From assembly GCA_036897625.1 (NCBI GenBank), contig JAYMTA010000145.1:1-37432 (forward strand): 37,432 nt of DNA, read 5' to 3'. The translations under genes and the position numbers were made by a program. Positions within the stretch are counted from its first letter, which is position 1. Every line of letters begins with the position of its first letter. The DNA is from Pelargonium cotyledonis. Lineage: Eukaryota; Streptophyta; Magnoliopsida; Geraniales; Geraniaceae. The notes under the pieces were generated by a model. It did no database searches, was not told the origin of the DNA, and saw nothing but the letters and a program-made list of their open reading frames with translations. Shown piece after piece: positions 1 to 10,991 of this stretch.

Positions 1-400
1 AAAGTATAAAAATTTCTTATATTCTAGAACGAAAGAGACTCAGAGTCAGAGAGAAAACTTTACAGGATAGACTGATACAGGTAATTCCATTAGATAAAAT
101 CCAAGACTTTTCTGAAGTTCCGGGAGTTTTTCAAAGAAGGGAATAAATTAGCGTTCTCCTTATTGTTTATAGAAATAAAGTAGGCGTGATTGAGTAACCT
201 GACAAAACTTCAAAACCAATAGGTAATTGAATGTTCAAAGAGAGTGATTTAATAGCTAATAAAAGGGCCCTCTAACTACAGGGAAATGTAATACTGAACA
301 TATATATAAGGATTCTCGGGTTAAGCGTACGGGGGAATTCTTATGTATATACTTACAATTCCTAACTCGAGCCTTTAGAAGTCAGAGCTATAAACCTAGG
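1..400. other. Unassigned AT-rich sequence
   Basis: No open frame of useful length, no tRNA-like arms and no long repeat were seen. Stops occur in all frames. It lies just upstream of the first tRNA-like element. Confidence 0.6.
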
Positions 401-453
401 ACTTAGGTAGAGCGGAAAACATTTTACTATAAGTCAGAGGGTTCAAGTGTTGC
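401..453 (+). pseudogene. tRNA-Lys-like fragment (weak)
   Basis: The D-arm word GGTAGAGC (406-413) is followed by a TTTTA stretch at 422-426 and a T-loop word GGTTCAAGT (440-448), in the order and rough spacing of a tRNA. The segment from TTTTA to the T loop resembles the tRNA-Lys (UUU) copies at 709 and 5634. The T stem and acceptor stem do not pair, and too many bases lie between the D arm and the possible anticodon. I read it as a decayed tRNA-Lys copy, but chance assembly of two short words is possible. Confidence 0.3.
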
Positions 454-708
454 TTCTTCTTTATTATCTAAATAACTAGGGTTTTCCACTTACAAGGCTT
501 CTTATATTGTAGTAACTACCATCCTCAAACTAGATTCTATTTTTTATTTACAAAGAGTATATTTAAAAGCCAAGGCATTTACATGCTAGCAGGGGTACCA
601 AGAATTCCTTGTTGTAAACTTTTTTACTAGAACTCCCAGGCATTATAATCACATAAGTAGCATTTAAGCCGAGTTCTCTCTTACTAAAGTACTTCTGGCT
701 ACTATTAG

Positions 709-780
709 GGGTATACAGCTTAGTTGGAAAAGCATGGGGCTTTTAATCTAATAGTCGCAGGTTCAATACGAACAGGACAT
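709..780 (+). pseudogene. trnK: Degenerate tRNA-Lys (UUU)
   Basis: Family role: tRNA-Lys delivers lysine at AAA/AAG codons. Seen here: a D stem GCTT (718-721) paired with AAGC (730-733), an anticodon loop CTTTTAA (740-746) with anticodon TTT (742-744), and a 3' part GCAGGTTCAA as in bacterial-type organellar tRNA-Lys. The D-to-T portion resembles that family closely. The breaks are in the stems: the anticodon stem (TGGGG with TCTAA) has one mismatch plus wobble pairs, the T stem lost its 3' partner, and the acceptor start GGGTATA has no partner near 774-780. It is most likely a pseudogene. Expression followed by RNA editing is an alternative the sequence alone cannot exclude. The neighbouring elements at 401, 3880 and 5634 belong to the same family. 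Confidence 0.6.
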
Positions 781-3700
781 ATAAGAAAGAGGTTTAGTTC
801 TATGTTTTTTGACGAGAAGACATTGATGGCATACCCATGCACAAGCGATGAAAAAGTCCAAAATTCCTAGCTGGTTTTTCTTGTCAATTACTAAAATTTT
901 TATTATCCAAGTTCCTAAGACAAGGTTACTTGAGCTCTTTTACTTATCTGGATTTGAGTCACTAAGCAAGGAATTTTTGAGATTGAAAAAGTTTTTTATT
1001 AAAGTGATTCTAAACTATACACTTAAAACTCCCATCCCAAATCCTATGATTGAGCTGCCTAGCTAGAGAAGGAGAAGGGCGCAGATGAGACTTGACTCCT
1101 GTAAATATTTATTGAGGAAATTCCAGAACTGTTAGAACTTGTACTTCCCATAGCGGCAGTAGGACCCGAAAAAGGAATCTTGCCCTGACAACTTAAGTTT
1201 ATATCTATATATAAGGACTGCTTTTATTAAATATTCTATTCTTGCTTCTTGCGTATTATTCTGCACGAGAGGCCTGACATGTAGCATCTCTATTTATCCA
1301 TAATCTGTAAACTGGACTACTCATTAAAAAGTTTCTAGAGGGTAAGTAGGACTTACTATGTTTACTTGCATAAATGCTATCTCTCGATTTTTAAAATAAA
1401 ACAAATAAAAGGATTGAGGTAAAACCTATTAAGAGGGCCCCGGGTCATAAACATAAGTCAGTCAAGAGTTTCCTTATTTTTGGAGACAGATTTTTGATAC
1501 AGGATTGACCGTGTCCTATAAAGAGGGGCGACAGGAAAGTCAAGTGAATTTCTAGATTGAAAAAAAAAAGTAACTTATTATATACACTTAATGTAAAAAA
1601 GCATTAATACCTTAATTTCTCTAAGAGATAGGTAGAAGTTTTTCTATGTACTTATTTAAAAACTGTATGATAGACGCAAAGAAGCTTAGACCTAATAAGG
1701 AGTTAGTTCGACTACACTTCAAAAGGAATAAATAATTTGTTTTATACTTATAATTATATGACTCCTTTGGAAATGAATCTGGCTTATTTTCCTCTTTTAA
1801 ATGCTCATTTCAGTTTCCTATAGATTACCCAGTTTTAGGAAGAAAGAGAGTTTACCAACCCCTTTTTGTCATTTTTCTATTTGTGTTGATCTCAACAGTA
1901 TGCTATTTACGAGTCCCTTTCTTTGTTTTTTAGAACTCTGGAATTAGCAAACAAGCGTCGGTCAGAAAAGTAAGCGGAAAGGGGGTAGATGAGTAGACTA
2001 AGAAGGGGATTCTGTTCAACGAGACTTTAACAATTTAATTAAATGAAAAGTGAATTGGGTAAACTGTGATGGACTAAACAACACTTACGGAATATACTAG
2101 TAATCAAAGAATCCGAATCTAACTATCAAGAACAAGGACAACTTTACCAACTAAATATTTAGCCTTTTATTATCCTATTAAAACCTCGCAATAATATATA
2201 ATAAGGTATTTCTCTAATCTTTGTCTTCCGTCTTCATCTTTCTAAGGATAATCGATCACCCGGGCAGGTCCAAAAAGGGGCAAGCAAAGGGGCCTTTACT
2301 TTGTTATATATAGTTCATTCATTGGAGTTTTTAATATCTATATTTATTTCCGTATAATAGTTCTAATACAATAACCTAAAAATTGAATACTGAAACTATA
2401 CCTTTATAAGGATACATAAAGTAAGATTTCAGTATAAATTAGTTGCTTCAGTTTATAATACTAGCTTTTTTAAGTGGAAATAAACCGGTGCAAAAAGAGG
2501 TTTCTCAGTTATAGGCGTGCACAAATATTGTATTCAAGTTTCTATCTCAAGTTTAATCAGTATTCTGTGCTGTGGTATTTTTAGTATTCAGAAATCTGGT
2601 CTTTTCAAAAATAGTACGTTTGAGGATACAAGCTTTCTTAACCATTTTTGGGGTGTAATTTGAGTAAACGTTATTAGGTATAACTCTAAAAAAGGGTAAA
2701 CATACCAACCCCGCGGTTTCCCTAAAGTAGAAGTAGCTCCTAAGTAAGGCAGAGAGCGCTCGAATTGTAAGAACTTCTTTAGCAGTTAAATGCAGAGCTC
2801 GTGTTACGAATGTACGATTAATTGGAGATTTCTTTTTATTATATAGTATCCGCTTTTACCGAATGGAGTAGTAACTAGACCTAGTTATAATATACCTGCT
2901 TTCTTTCCTTTCTAGGAGTTTTGATGGATCCCGGTTAGATTGTTACGGATAGTACAAAATCAAAATGCTAAAGCATTAACCAATAAACTTGCCTAAAAAG
3001 GAGCTTTAGCTTCTCCCAAGTTTTGTCGCTGCTAATGATAGAAAGCGTACTCTATACAGTCACATAATCTTGAATACTTTGCACTTACTTACTGAACTTA
3101 CTACGATTGGTAGCAGCAATTCTGGAAATTCATAGCTAGAGTATAGTATATAAGTAAACAGCCCCAAATTAGTAAAACGGTGCCGCAGTAATATGTAGCT
3201 TCACCTAAAATTAGAATTCCAACTCAAAAGCCCTAAAAGAAAAAGAGGTGGTTTGAACCGTCACTCAAATTCCTTTCGTTTGAAAGTGAACAAAATAGGT
3301 TCTTATATATAGGATAAAAGAGAAGCGGAAACGGACATAAAAGCTAAGGCAAGAAAGTACTCACATGGATTTCTTCATTGAGGCAAGGGAATCTCGGGTT
3401 AGTAAGAGCTCGACAAGTGCAAGCTTAGATATAAGAAACGGTTTTCAGCTGGTTATGAAAGAAAGAATAAAAACCTTCCAAGCTCGTAAAAGGAGCAGAG
3501 AGTCTCCGATATAACTAGAGGGTGTAAAAGCAGTTTTATTAAAACTTTGAAATATCCAAAAATTGCTTTTAATGTCTATATTTACTCAGTAGAGTACGCC
3601 GCGAGTTCTTGAATACTTTCATCCCCCGGTCTGTATAAGTTCCAACCTATTCTTTATACTAGCTGCAGCCAGATTCTACATTACAAATTGACATTCAGAT

Positions 3701-3879
3701 TTGGTTTTCTAAGTGATTGAACAAACAACTAGGGAATACTCCTTTAGAAGGAGAGCTAAGGCTTAACGATATAGGGTCCTTTGTTTAGCCAAAGCTATCT
3801 AAAAATACTATAAAATTATTCTCTTAGTGTATCCCGTGTTAGATTTAAACCACATTAATATTAATTGAGATTGTACTTT
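781..3879. other. Unassigned intergenic sequence
   Basis: I could not assign a gene in these 3.1 kb. A 72-codon frame at 848-1066 has no recognisable motif and is probably chance. Near 3259-3287 the words TCACTCAAA and TTTGAAAGTGA form a short hairpin. A minus-strand ACGGTTC beside it recalls the 3' end of group II domain V, but the required 5' partner is missing. Confidence 0.55.
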
Positions 3880-3950
3880 GTATGCCTCGACTCTAACCTG
3901 TGTCCGTTAGTTTAAAAGCTCAATGTTCTACCAACTAAACTACACACTTA
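3880..3950 (-). pseudogene. trnK: Degenerate tRNA-Lys (UUU), minus strand
   Basis: On the minus strand the D stem GTTT pairs with GAAC around loop AGTTGGTA, followed by a loop CTTTTAA with anticodon TTT at 3916-3914. A 27 bp block (3895-3921) is identical, in inverse orientation, to 5657-5683. That is far longer than expected by chance, so the two loci share ancestry or conversion. The 3' side of the T arm (GTCGAGG after the T loop) does not pair with CACAGG, the anticodon stem keeps only about three pairs, and the acceptor ends do not match. The intact D arm with damaged distal arms suggests a pseudogene that was copied before or during decay. Confidence 0.6.
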
Positions 3951-5633
3951 TATCAAAAAGATGCTATATTATCATTTCTTACGCTTACAGTCTACTAACA
4001 AAGTTATTTAACCGAGATTACTTTGATAGAATAAATTTCGCATCTTCTTGCTTTACTCTAATTATTAGGTACTCTTTTTACCGCGACCCGTTTACATAGA
4101 ATTAAGTTATAGCTATTAATAGAAAGTGATAGTTCTATTTAGTTATTACTTCACAAGTTTTCAATTCTTGAGAAAGGGATTCCTTGTAATGCTATTATTT
4201 ACGGAATCGTACTTAAAAGAATCAACCTTACCTCAACTCAAAGTTTATCCACCAGACAGCCCCCTTACCGGAAGAATGACTTTAGTTATTTTATGCCCAA
4301 GCATTCCTTTTATGATATGGATCCAGAGTCAGAAACTCTGTAAAACGAAAGTACAAAAACAGGAAACCACCACTAGTCCTACTCCCAGCCTAATCTTATC
4401 CTATTACTTTATCCCCGGATACTAAAGCAAGCAGAATATGAAGAATTCTCTTTGTCAAGTCTTTCCCTTGCTAAGATTCCTGCTTAGAATCTCCCCTTGG
4501 GCTTGACTTTGTTTAGTACTTTCTTCGTCGTTAGGTACTACTTCACCGCGCAAGCCCTATACCCGTAGCTAAACTCTTTCTCTTGGTCTTAGTATTCCTC
4601 CCGGGACCTATTATAGCTAAATCTACTTATCTTATTGGTCTTGTAAGAAAGTTAAGCAAGTAGAATACCTAATAGTAGTTATTGTTATGTATTAGTAGTT
4701 ACAATTGTTTTAAGGACAATGACTCTTATTCCTTGTAGTTACTGACACGGGAGGGTGCAAACTTAAAGATAATAGGGACTGTGTTACTCTTCCTGATTGT
4801 AGAGGAGCGGAGGAAAGGTATTGGAAGCTAGTATATTAAGTCTACCTACACACGCTATAGGGACACGCATTCTTCTTATTGACTTACTTCTGTACCTTGC
4901 TTTTTCTAAAAACTTGTTAATGTAAAACCCTTACCAACATATTTTATTATTAAATTAATGTTTTAATATGCTTATATGTGTGTATTCACTAGCTATGCTT
5001 TGTTGAAAAAATTATCTAATGTAATGCCTATCATGCATTTCCCCGTTTTTTATATGTGTTTTATCTGGAGCCCGAACTCACCGTGTTATTTACCAACCAG
5101 AAGTATTCGATTACACTAATAAAAGTCCTAGAAACTTTGTTTCACACCCTATTTTTTAAGCAGTGCTCAGGGGGTCTCCTTAGTCTAATAAAGGAAGACT
5201 TTAGAACCACTAACCGGCTTACTCCATTGCAATTCTATCCTTATTTCCCAGAAAATCAAATACAACTTGTCTTTATATAAAATTCTAGATAGTTGAGGAC
5301 CCACTCAAAACTTCTTTTGCATCTTGTCTTGCCAAGCTAAACTTGTTTTAGATTGTGTACTAAGCGTTTAGTATTTTAACACCAGATATCAAATTGGGGT
5401 ACAAGGAGTTAGTGAATGAATACTTTTATAGGATGATTCGCAGGAGTAGAACGCAGTAAAGTTAGATATAGGAAATTCTTGCAGGAGACTCAGGGGATAA
5501 ACTTGCGAGTTTCATGATATCAAAGCATAAGTAAAAAGTGACATTCTAGTTATATAACTACTTAAAAAAAAGGAAGGGATAATGAAAGATAAAAAGCTTA
5601 CCTTACAACCAACTCCTCTAATTAAAGAAAGCT
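3951..5633. other. Unassigned intergenic sequence
   Basis: Two open frames lie here and neither resembles a known protein. One is at 4126-4425 (99 codons, GTG start, no upstream Shine-Dalgarno-like motif that convinces). The other is at 5056-5280 (74 codons). Both have ordinary AT-rich codon content and no domain motif. The rest shows no RNA gene or long repeat. Confidence 0.5.
4126..4425 (+). other. Unrecognised 99-codon open frame, doubtful
   Basis: Begins with GTG. The N-terminal 30 residues are hydrophobic, followed by a polar Thr/Ser/Pro-rich tail around residues 70-90. No family motif was recognised. It is one of the two longest open frames in the window, but frames of this length are not surprising in 37 kb. 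I would not call it a gene without conservation or a transcript. Confidence 0.1.
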
Positions 5634-5701
5634 TTATTCCCACTCAGTTGAACGCGGAGCTTTTAAACTAACGGACACAGGTTTAAGTCCTGCTAGACCC
5701 A
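5634..5701 (+). pseudogene. trnK: Degenerate tRNA-Lys (UUU)
   Basis: This copy keeps the 3' half best. The T stem CAGG pairs with CCTG around loop TTTAAGT, and the 3' acceptor reads CTAGACCC plus discriminator A, as in organellar tRNA-Lys. The loop CTTTTAA carries anticodon TTT at 5662-5664. The 5' side is damaged: the D loop lacks about three bases relative to the 3880 copy, and the 5' acceptor, which should read about GGGTCTA, is TTATTCC or similar. It shares a 27 bp identical block with 3895-3921 (inverted). The two copies are complementary in their damage: the 3880 copy has the good D arm, this one the good T arm. Confidence 0.6.
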
Positions 5702-6789
5702 TGGGACCCTTCTTTTTAGTAATGAAAACAAATTTTATTTTAGTATTTCAATAGCTATAGTAATCTCAATGAATTCTTCTCTATCCCCAAAAATTCCTAT
5801 AACAGAAATAGGTGTACTTGTGTACTTAAAAAGGATATTTATTATATAAGCGATTACATACTTATTTGCATTTCCTGGTCATAACAAGAAGTTTTTGTAT
5901 AGGCTAAGTTTTTAGAGAAACGCTTTAGTAATTTCAAGCGCAGGTTTAGGAGAGAAAAAGGCCCTACAAATAAATAAAATTGGACTGGATTCATATAGGA
6001 AAAAACTACATTACAGGCCAGTTTTTGCCCTTTTTGAGCTATTATAATACAATAATTACAGCTTTTATAAATATTCTTACAACCTTAAAACCCTGTGGAT
6101 TCTATTTTTTACTAACTAAGTAAAGCGATATCCCTTATTTAGGAACTTAGACATAGTTATTAAAAATATACCAAGGCCTTTATACCTAAATTACCATTAT
6201 TGTAGTAAAGTAGACACTAGCGTAGGAAACGTTTAAATACTTCCTAACTTTTAAGTTTTTTGAACCTTCAAGGCAAGAAAGAACTTAAGAGGCGGAACAA
6301 GGCCCCTCTTTTTAGTTTTAGGCCCTTCCCCTTGATTATTATACTAAAATTTTTAGATTTTAGATTAGTCAAATTTTTCCAGCAGAATTAAAGGAGGTGG
6401 ATATCTTAATTAATTAAAAAGGCTTTACAGTTGTGAGTGATTCTTTGGATTAAAAAAATGTACTACTTCAAAATTGTTCATCAAGCACGCGAGAAAAAAG
6501 TCTAGTTTTAGTTTTTTAATATTAAAAAAGTGCAGCTTAATGATAGACTGAAGTGTTTCCACCTGTGTTCCACTCTAAAGTAAAAAATGCCAGTTCATGG
6601 TCAATTAGGAGTAGTGTAATGTGTTTTTGTTTGCAAGTGTTACCCTATTCTATATAATTCAGTTGGGTAAATTCTTAGTATATATTGTTGATATTTAGTT
6701 TGTGTACTTGACAAAATCTCATTCTAACAAATTGGTAAACCTTTACTGATCCTAGCCTCATTGGCTATTTAATGCAGGCATAGTAAAAA
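5702..6789. other. Unassigned intergenic sequence
   Basis: No open frame or RNA gene was recognised. AT-rich homopolymer runs are frequent. A purine-rich AAAGGAGGTGGAT at 6391-6403 looks like a strong ribosome binding site or anti-SSU motif, but no open frame follows it. Confidence 0.5.
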
Positions 6790-6840
6790 ACCTGTGGCTA
6801 AGTGGTCTAATCGCTTCGCGTACTAAATCACTTATGCTGT
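6790..6840 (+). pseudogene. tRNA-Ser-like 5' fragment
   Basis: The word TGGCTAAGTGG (6795-6805) matches the D-arm/A-box pattern of class II tRNAs (Ser, Leu, Tyr). It is followed at the right distance by ACTAAATC, close to the GCTAAATC of tRNA-Ser (GCU) anticodon loops. No long variable arm and no GGTTC T loop follow within 60 bases. If real, only the 5' half survives and the anticodon would have changed from GCT to ACT. Confidence 0.28.
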
Positions 6841-9127
6841 TGGTTTGGCTATTATAATGTAAATAGGTATACTCAGAATACTACAAACATTAATGTCCCT
6901 CTGCTACGCTTCCGTCGGTAAAAAGGACTTCTTTTTTCTCTATCGTTTAGGATTTCGATCCTCGTTTAATGATAAGAACAAAGAACAGGAGGAATATATA
7001 CCTTAGGTATTACCCATCTATACAATCTAACTCTAATATTAACTACTAAAATTCTAAGTAGTATATACCTAGTAAGACTAAAGCTACAGTTATCCATGAG
7101 GAAATGTATGATACAGAAGAGGGGAAGAACAAGTATATGAATAAGAGGATGCTCGCTATTTCCGTAAGGTTGTCCGCAAGTGTGTACAGAATTAATAGGT
7201 AAGAATATAACCCCGATTCTGAGTTCATTGTATATTTGCTCATAGATTTTAGAAAGATATTTGGTAGCCAACTAATGCAATAACATATTAGATAGAAAGA
7301 TTACTGTTTCTCTCATATGAGTTTCAAAGATTTATTGCTTAAAATAAAACTATTCCGAAATTGAAACTAGTAGTAGGGTCTATTAATTTTTTTTTTGTTT
7401 TGACACTTCCTAGTTAGGTAAAGGGTACCGAGGCCCTGGCTCAAAGCATTCGTTTGAACTGCCCTCCCTTTTCAGAGAAGCCCGTACGCACAAACCCGAT
7501 ATACTTAGCATAAATAAAGAATAGAGAAATGAGAGTCAAGACTATAACACTACCTCTGCATAGGCCTGAGGCAAACTTAGAAGAGCACCTCACATTTCAA
7601 CTTATTTAAGAGATTCCCCTACTTTTTAGAGCCCTGCTATCCTGGTTAGGTACTAGAATAATTTGCAAAGAGGTTCTTCCACTATTTACTTTGACTTCGT
7701 AATAGTTTTTCTTTAGATCAAAAATTCGCTTTTCTATAAAACTTTTTAAAATTTCTCCTTAAAATTAGGGCATTTCCTTACGGAAGCATGCGTGCTTAAA
7801 GGAGTATCAAGTTACTGGCTATCTACTCAAGGAGAACCCTATATAAAAATTATTAGAGTAGTTTACTTAAGTTAGGATGGGGTTCCAGTTAAACAGTGTA
7901 ATGGTAGAATATCACCAAATTTCTCTTTTTTATTAAACACCAAAAAGCATTGTCACTCACAAAAGGGATAAACAAAGCTCTCATTATCTAGCCCATTCCT
8001 TTTTTGCTATCATAATTATTAAAACGGGCTTTCTTTCAGAATTGAGTCTTTAAATATTTACTTCAGTAATCGCAGTGGTTTCTTTCTTACTACTAAATCT
8101 ATTAATGTTTTATAAAGGGGTCAAAAAGTATCAACCACGGGTGGACAGGAAGTTTGTTAATAAGAACCTAGTTTTTCTGGAATGCTTGTACTAAAACTTT
8201 TAGAATATCTAAACAAAGTTAAGATTGTAAATTAAAAAAGAGATTCTTGTTTAGCCCTATGCCTTTCATTACAAAGTACTGATAAGGATTTCTTGAACTT
8301 TTTACCTAAGGATATCTAAGGAAGTCATAAAAGTTTTTTATCTAAAAATATGTCTAGTTAATTGATCGCATCTAAAGGGAATCTCGTAGCCTGTAAATGC
8401 AAAATCTGAGTCTTCCTTTTATTAAAATTCAGAAGACTGAGTATTATAAACTCCTGTTCAAACTGTTACCCCGTAATAGGATAAAGTCTTAGGCATTTTA
8501 GCGTAAAACTGATGATAAAGGTTCGCATTAATAATATCCCTATCCCGTGAATTCTACCTTTTGGTTCCTCGTTTAAGGACTTCTATAATATAAGGATCGG
8601 CTTATCTAAAAGACCCTGTTCTTCTGGGATCCCTCAAATCTAGGATTAAGTGAAAGCTTAAATCTATAACAAGCACTTAAAGAGGCTCTCCTTTACTCAA
8701 AACTTGTAAAGAAACGGGTACTTTATACGAGTTCTTTATGGGAGGATTTCTAGATTTTTATTACAGCTTATAAAGAAAACTCCTATGCAAGTACCTCCTG
8801 CCTAGGAACTCTTTCAATTTTAACAAAACGAAAGTGTTAGGTATAAACCGAAGTCTAAAAAAGGGAAAAATTCCTACTTATTAATGAAAACCCTTAAAAC
8901 AAGAAGTAAGCAGACTCTTTAAACTAGAATTCCCTATAATATTGGTAAGTTAGGGGCCTGAACTAGAGGCAAAGGAGGTTTAGACTCAACCCAATTTATA
9001 AGAGAAATTGCCGATTTACAATAAATCTAGTCTATAATAAGTTTAAAAGTAACCTTCTTTATTGAGTAGTTTTAATTGAGCTTAAATCTTTCTCTTCTAA
9101 AAAACCACAAAAATAGTATGAATTATA
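6841..9127. other. Unassigned intergenic sequence
   Basis: Holds overlapping open frames on the minus strand at 6966-7271 (101 codons) and 7046-7243 (65 codons). The plus strand opposite the first is also open for 48 codons, ending near 7191. None shows a family motif. A run of ten T lies at 7388-7397. No RNA gene was recognised. Confidence 0.5.
6966..7271 (-). other. Unrecognised 101-codon open frame, doubtful
   Basis: Longest open frame in the window. The middle (residues 45-85) is hydrophobic with scattered Arg and Cys. I recognise no domain. A lysine/glutamate-rich frame on the opposite strand (about 7048-7191) could equally be the ancestral coding strand, since hydrophobic minus-strand frames often mirror Lys-rich plus-strand frames. 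Treat as unproven. Confidence 0.1.
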
Positions 9128-9197
9128 GGGTTATGCTTGTAAGATTCGAACCACCGACAAGTGGTACTTTTTCGAAATAGAATTCTTTGTGTTACCC
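9128..9197 (-). pseudogene. tRNA-Phe-like element (weak)
   Basis: On the minus strand a 70-base segment starts GGGTAAC and ends ATAACCC, which could form an acceptor stem with two mismatches. It contains TTCGAAAAA where an anticodon loop with GAA could sit, then CTTGTCGGTGGTTCGAATC, close to the anticodon-to-T-arm part of organellar tRNA-Phe (CTTGTGTCAGTGGTTCGAATC). The expected D arm is not formed and the T stem pairs poorly. It is either a heavily decayed tRNA-Phe or a partial copy. Confidence 0.3.
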
Positions 9198-9345
9198 TTT
9201 TTTTGTTTCATTTTGAATAAGTTTTCTACTTCTTTTTAGAAAATTCACCGGAAGAAAACCTTTAGATTCCTGCTAAGCTAAAAAGGGAATACCTAACAAG
9301 AGTATAAAGTCTCTTTTTATATTATATATTATTATAGGCGAGCTC

Positions 9346-9480
9346 TCAATCACCACCTAGTTCATTCTTAGCCATATCCTGGGTCTCTATCTGTTTCTTG
9401 CTCGAAATCCTTAAGCAGATAGAACTCTTTAGATAACTTACTTCTTTTGAAAACGAATCCTGTAGAATAGAACCCTTTCT
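9346..9480 (-). pseudogene. Degenerate frame related to the 10.0-10.3 kb element
   Basis: A 45-codon minus-strand frame without a start codon. Residues 12-22 read KEVSYLKSSIC, compared with QEVSYLK and then KSSTLYLR in the frame at 10016-10303. At DNA level 9428-9446 and 10233-10251 match at 18 of 19 positions, in the same orientation and the same relative frame. The similarity falls off on both sides. This suggests two decayed copies, about 800 bp apart, of one coding sequence, perhaps intron endonucleases, but the match is short. Confidence 0.3.
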
Positions 9481-10015
9481 TTACTTATTACTTACCTGCT
9501 AAAAACCTTAGAGGACTAAAAAGAAACTCCTTTCATATTTCCCTTGTGACTGGACTACTTACCGCTTTTTAAACTGGCTTAGGAATAAAGGACTCGGTTA
9601 GCTAAATTCCTTTAGAATATAACCTTCTTCTTAGGCATACCTTTCTCCAGAGCTACACCTAAGAAAACTTTATACTACGACCCATAATTAGTTATAAGAC
9701 TAATAATAACTGCAGGGGAAACAATTACCAGCCTTTCTCTCCCTTTGCTTTAGGAAGTCTATTAGAGGAGTCGTATTAGAAGCCACATTTACATACTGTA
9801 AAAATTCCAAAGATGAGATACACAAGAAACATACGAGAAATTGCTGTTTTCATGAAAGTGATTAATGTAAAAATTGTATACGTTTTCAAAAGACCACTCC
9901 TCGATTCTAGGAATTACTAGCTACTATTAGGAGAAATGAGATCCTTTTCGGAATTGTGTACCTTTCTAGAATATTTATTAGTTAATGCCCTTCTTTCCTC
10001 TTTCTCACTGGGGCC

Positions 10016-10303
10016 CTACTTCTTAACCTTCAGACCTTTCCCTAGAGTTATGTTCTTACTCTGCAGCTTACTCCATATCTTCATAGCCTCCAGAGTCTTA
10101 TGAGAGAGACCCTCTTTCCTAGCTACTATACTCATAGGTTCTAGCTGTCTTATGGGTATGCCTTGCAGCGGGTACTCTTCTTATAGGTCTTTTTCCCTCA
10201 GATAGAGAGTACTGGACTTAAACAAAAACCTTTTTAGATAGCTTACTTCTTGTAAAAACAAAATGTTAGGTCTTTCTCTTATTTTATATCTTTCTCTAGG
10301 TTC
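10016..10303 (-). pseudogene. LAGLIDADG homing-endonuclease-like remnant
   Basis: Family role: LAGLIDADG endonucleases are encoded in group I/II introns of organelles and cleave intron-less alleles, which makes the intron mobile. Seen here: a 96-codon minus-strand frame with one internal TAA (10181-10183), no start codon and a TAG end (10016-10018). After the TAA it reads EEYPLQG, then GLSHKTLEAMKIWSKLQSK, and ends KGLKVKK. This order (YPLxG, about 20 residues, HLTxEGLxKIxxIKS, a short basic tail) is that of the C-terminal part of many LAGLIDADG proteins. The metal-binding LAGLIDADG motifs themselves are absent, so it could only be a 3' remnant. Chance resemblance is possible; a profile search would settle it. 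Confidence 0.4.
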
Positions 10304-10991
10304 CTAATCCACCATAACACTTTATATAATCATACCCTAGTTTACCCTAACTGCAAGCAAATCCCGGGTTCACGTTTACTCAAAAGGATACGCCTTGGAT
10401 TCCCTGCGAAGAGCTTACTAAAAGTTATCCTTATTTAATTAAAGGCAGTCCAGCTCCATTTATTTAATATGGGTCCTAAAGGCTACTAGGTGTTCCGGCT
10501 TTTACCAATGTTCTGAACACAAGCGCCGTTAAAACTTGATATAGCTCACGAAAAGGGACGTACAGCATTTTAACTGCTAGCTCCCACAAGTATTATACTA
10601 AGACTCAGTTTTCTTAACTCGAATTGACTAGTCAAGCCCTAAAATTATATAAAATAAAAGATTATTGTCTAATTTCCTCTCAACAGGGGTTTTCCTGCGC
10701 AGTTTTAGGGTACGCTAGAACCTATTGAATTTTTGTAAATTATAGTACCAAACTAAAAATTCAACTTAACTTAAAATTCTATAAGGAGGGGGGGCTCTAT
10801 TCTATCTTAGATTGTACTTTTTTTAGTATCTTAATCCGGAAATGGGGTCACATAGGTATTCCTAGGAACAGTTAAAAACAGGTTAGCCCCAGCTATTTCA
10901 GGTACAAAATACTCTCTCTTTAAGGAGTTCTATTCCTACAACAAACATTACAGGTATAGGTATGAAAGCAAATACAAAGTTTTTTTACTAA
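10304..10991. other. Unassigned sequence between degenerate frames
   Basis: No continuous frame was recognised. A word TAGCTCACGAAAAGGGACGT near 10543-10562 recalls a hairpin-loop RNA motif but lacks pairing partners. A G7 run lies at 10788-10794. Confidence 0.45.

Noticed and set aside
3179..3196. GGTGCCGCAGTAATATG, reminiscent of the small-subunit rRNA 530 loop (GTGCCAGCAGCCGCGGTAAT).
   Set aside because: Several conserved bases are missing, no neighbouring rRNA helices were found, and 10-12 base partial matches are expected by chance.
3253..3290. Possible third group II domain V on the minus strand (ends ACGGTTC, contains CGAAAG).
   Set aside because: The 5' GAGCC/AGC strand is absent and only 8 of the last 11 bases match.
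7475..7500. GTGCGTACGGGC on the minus strand as a group II intron 5' end.
   Set aside because: A short consensus match only; no downstream domains on the minus strand and no partner domain V at a sensible distance.
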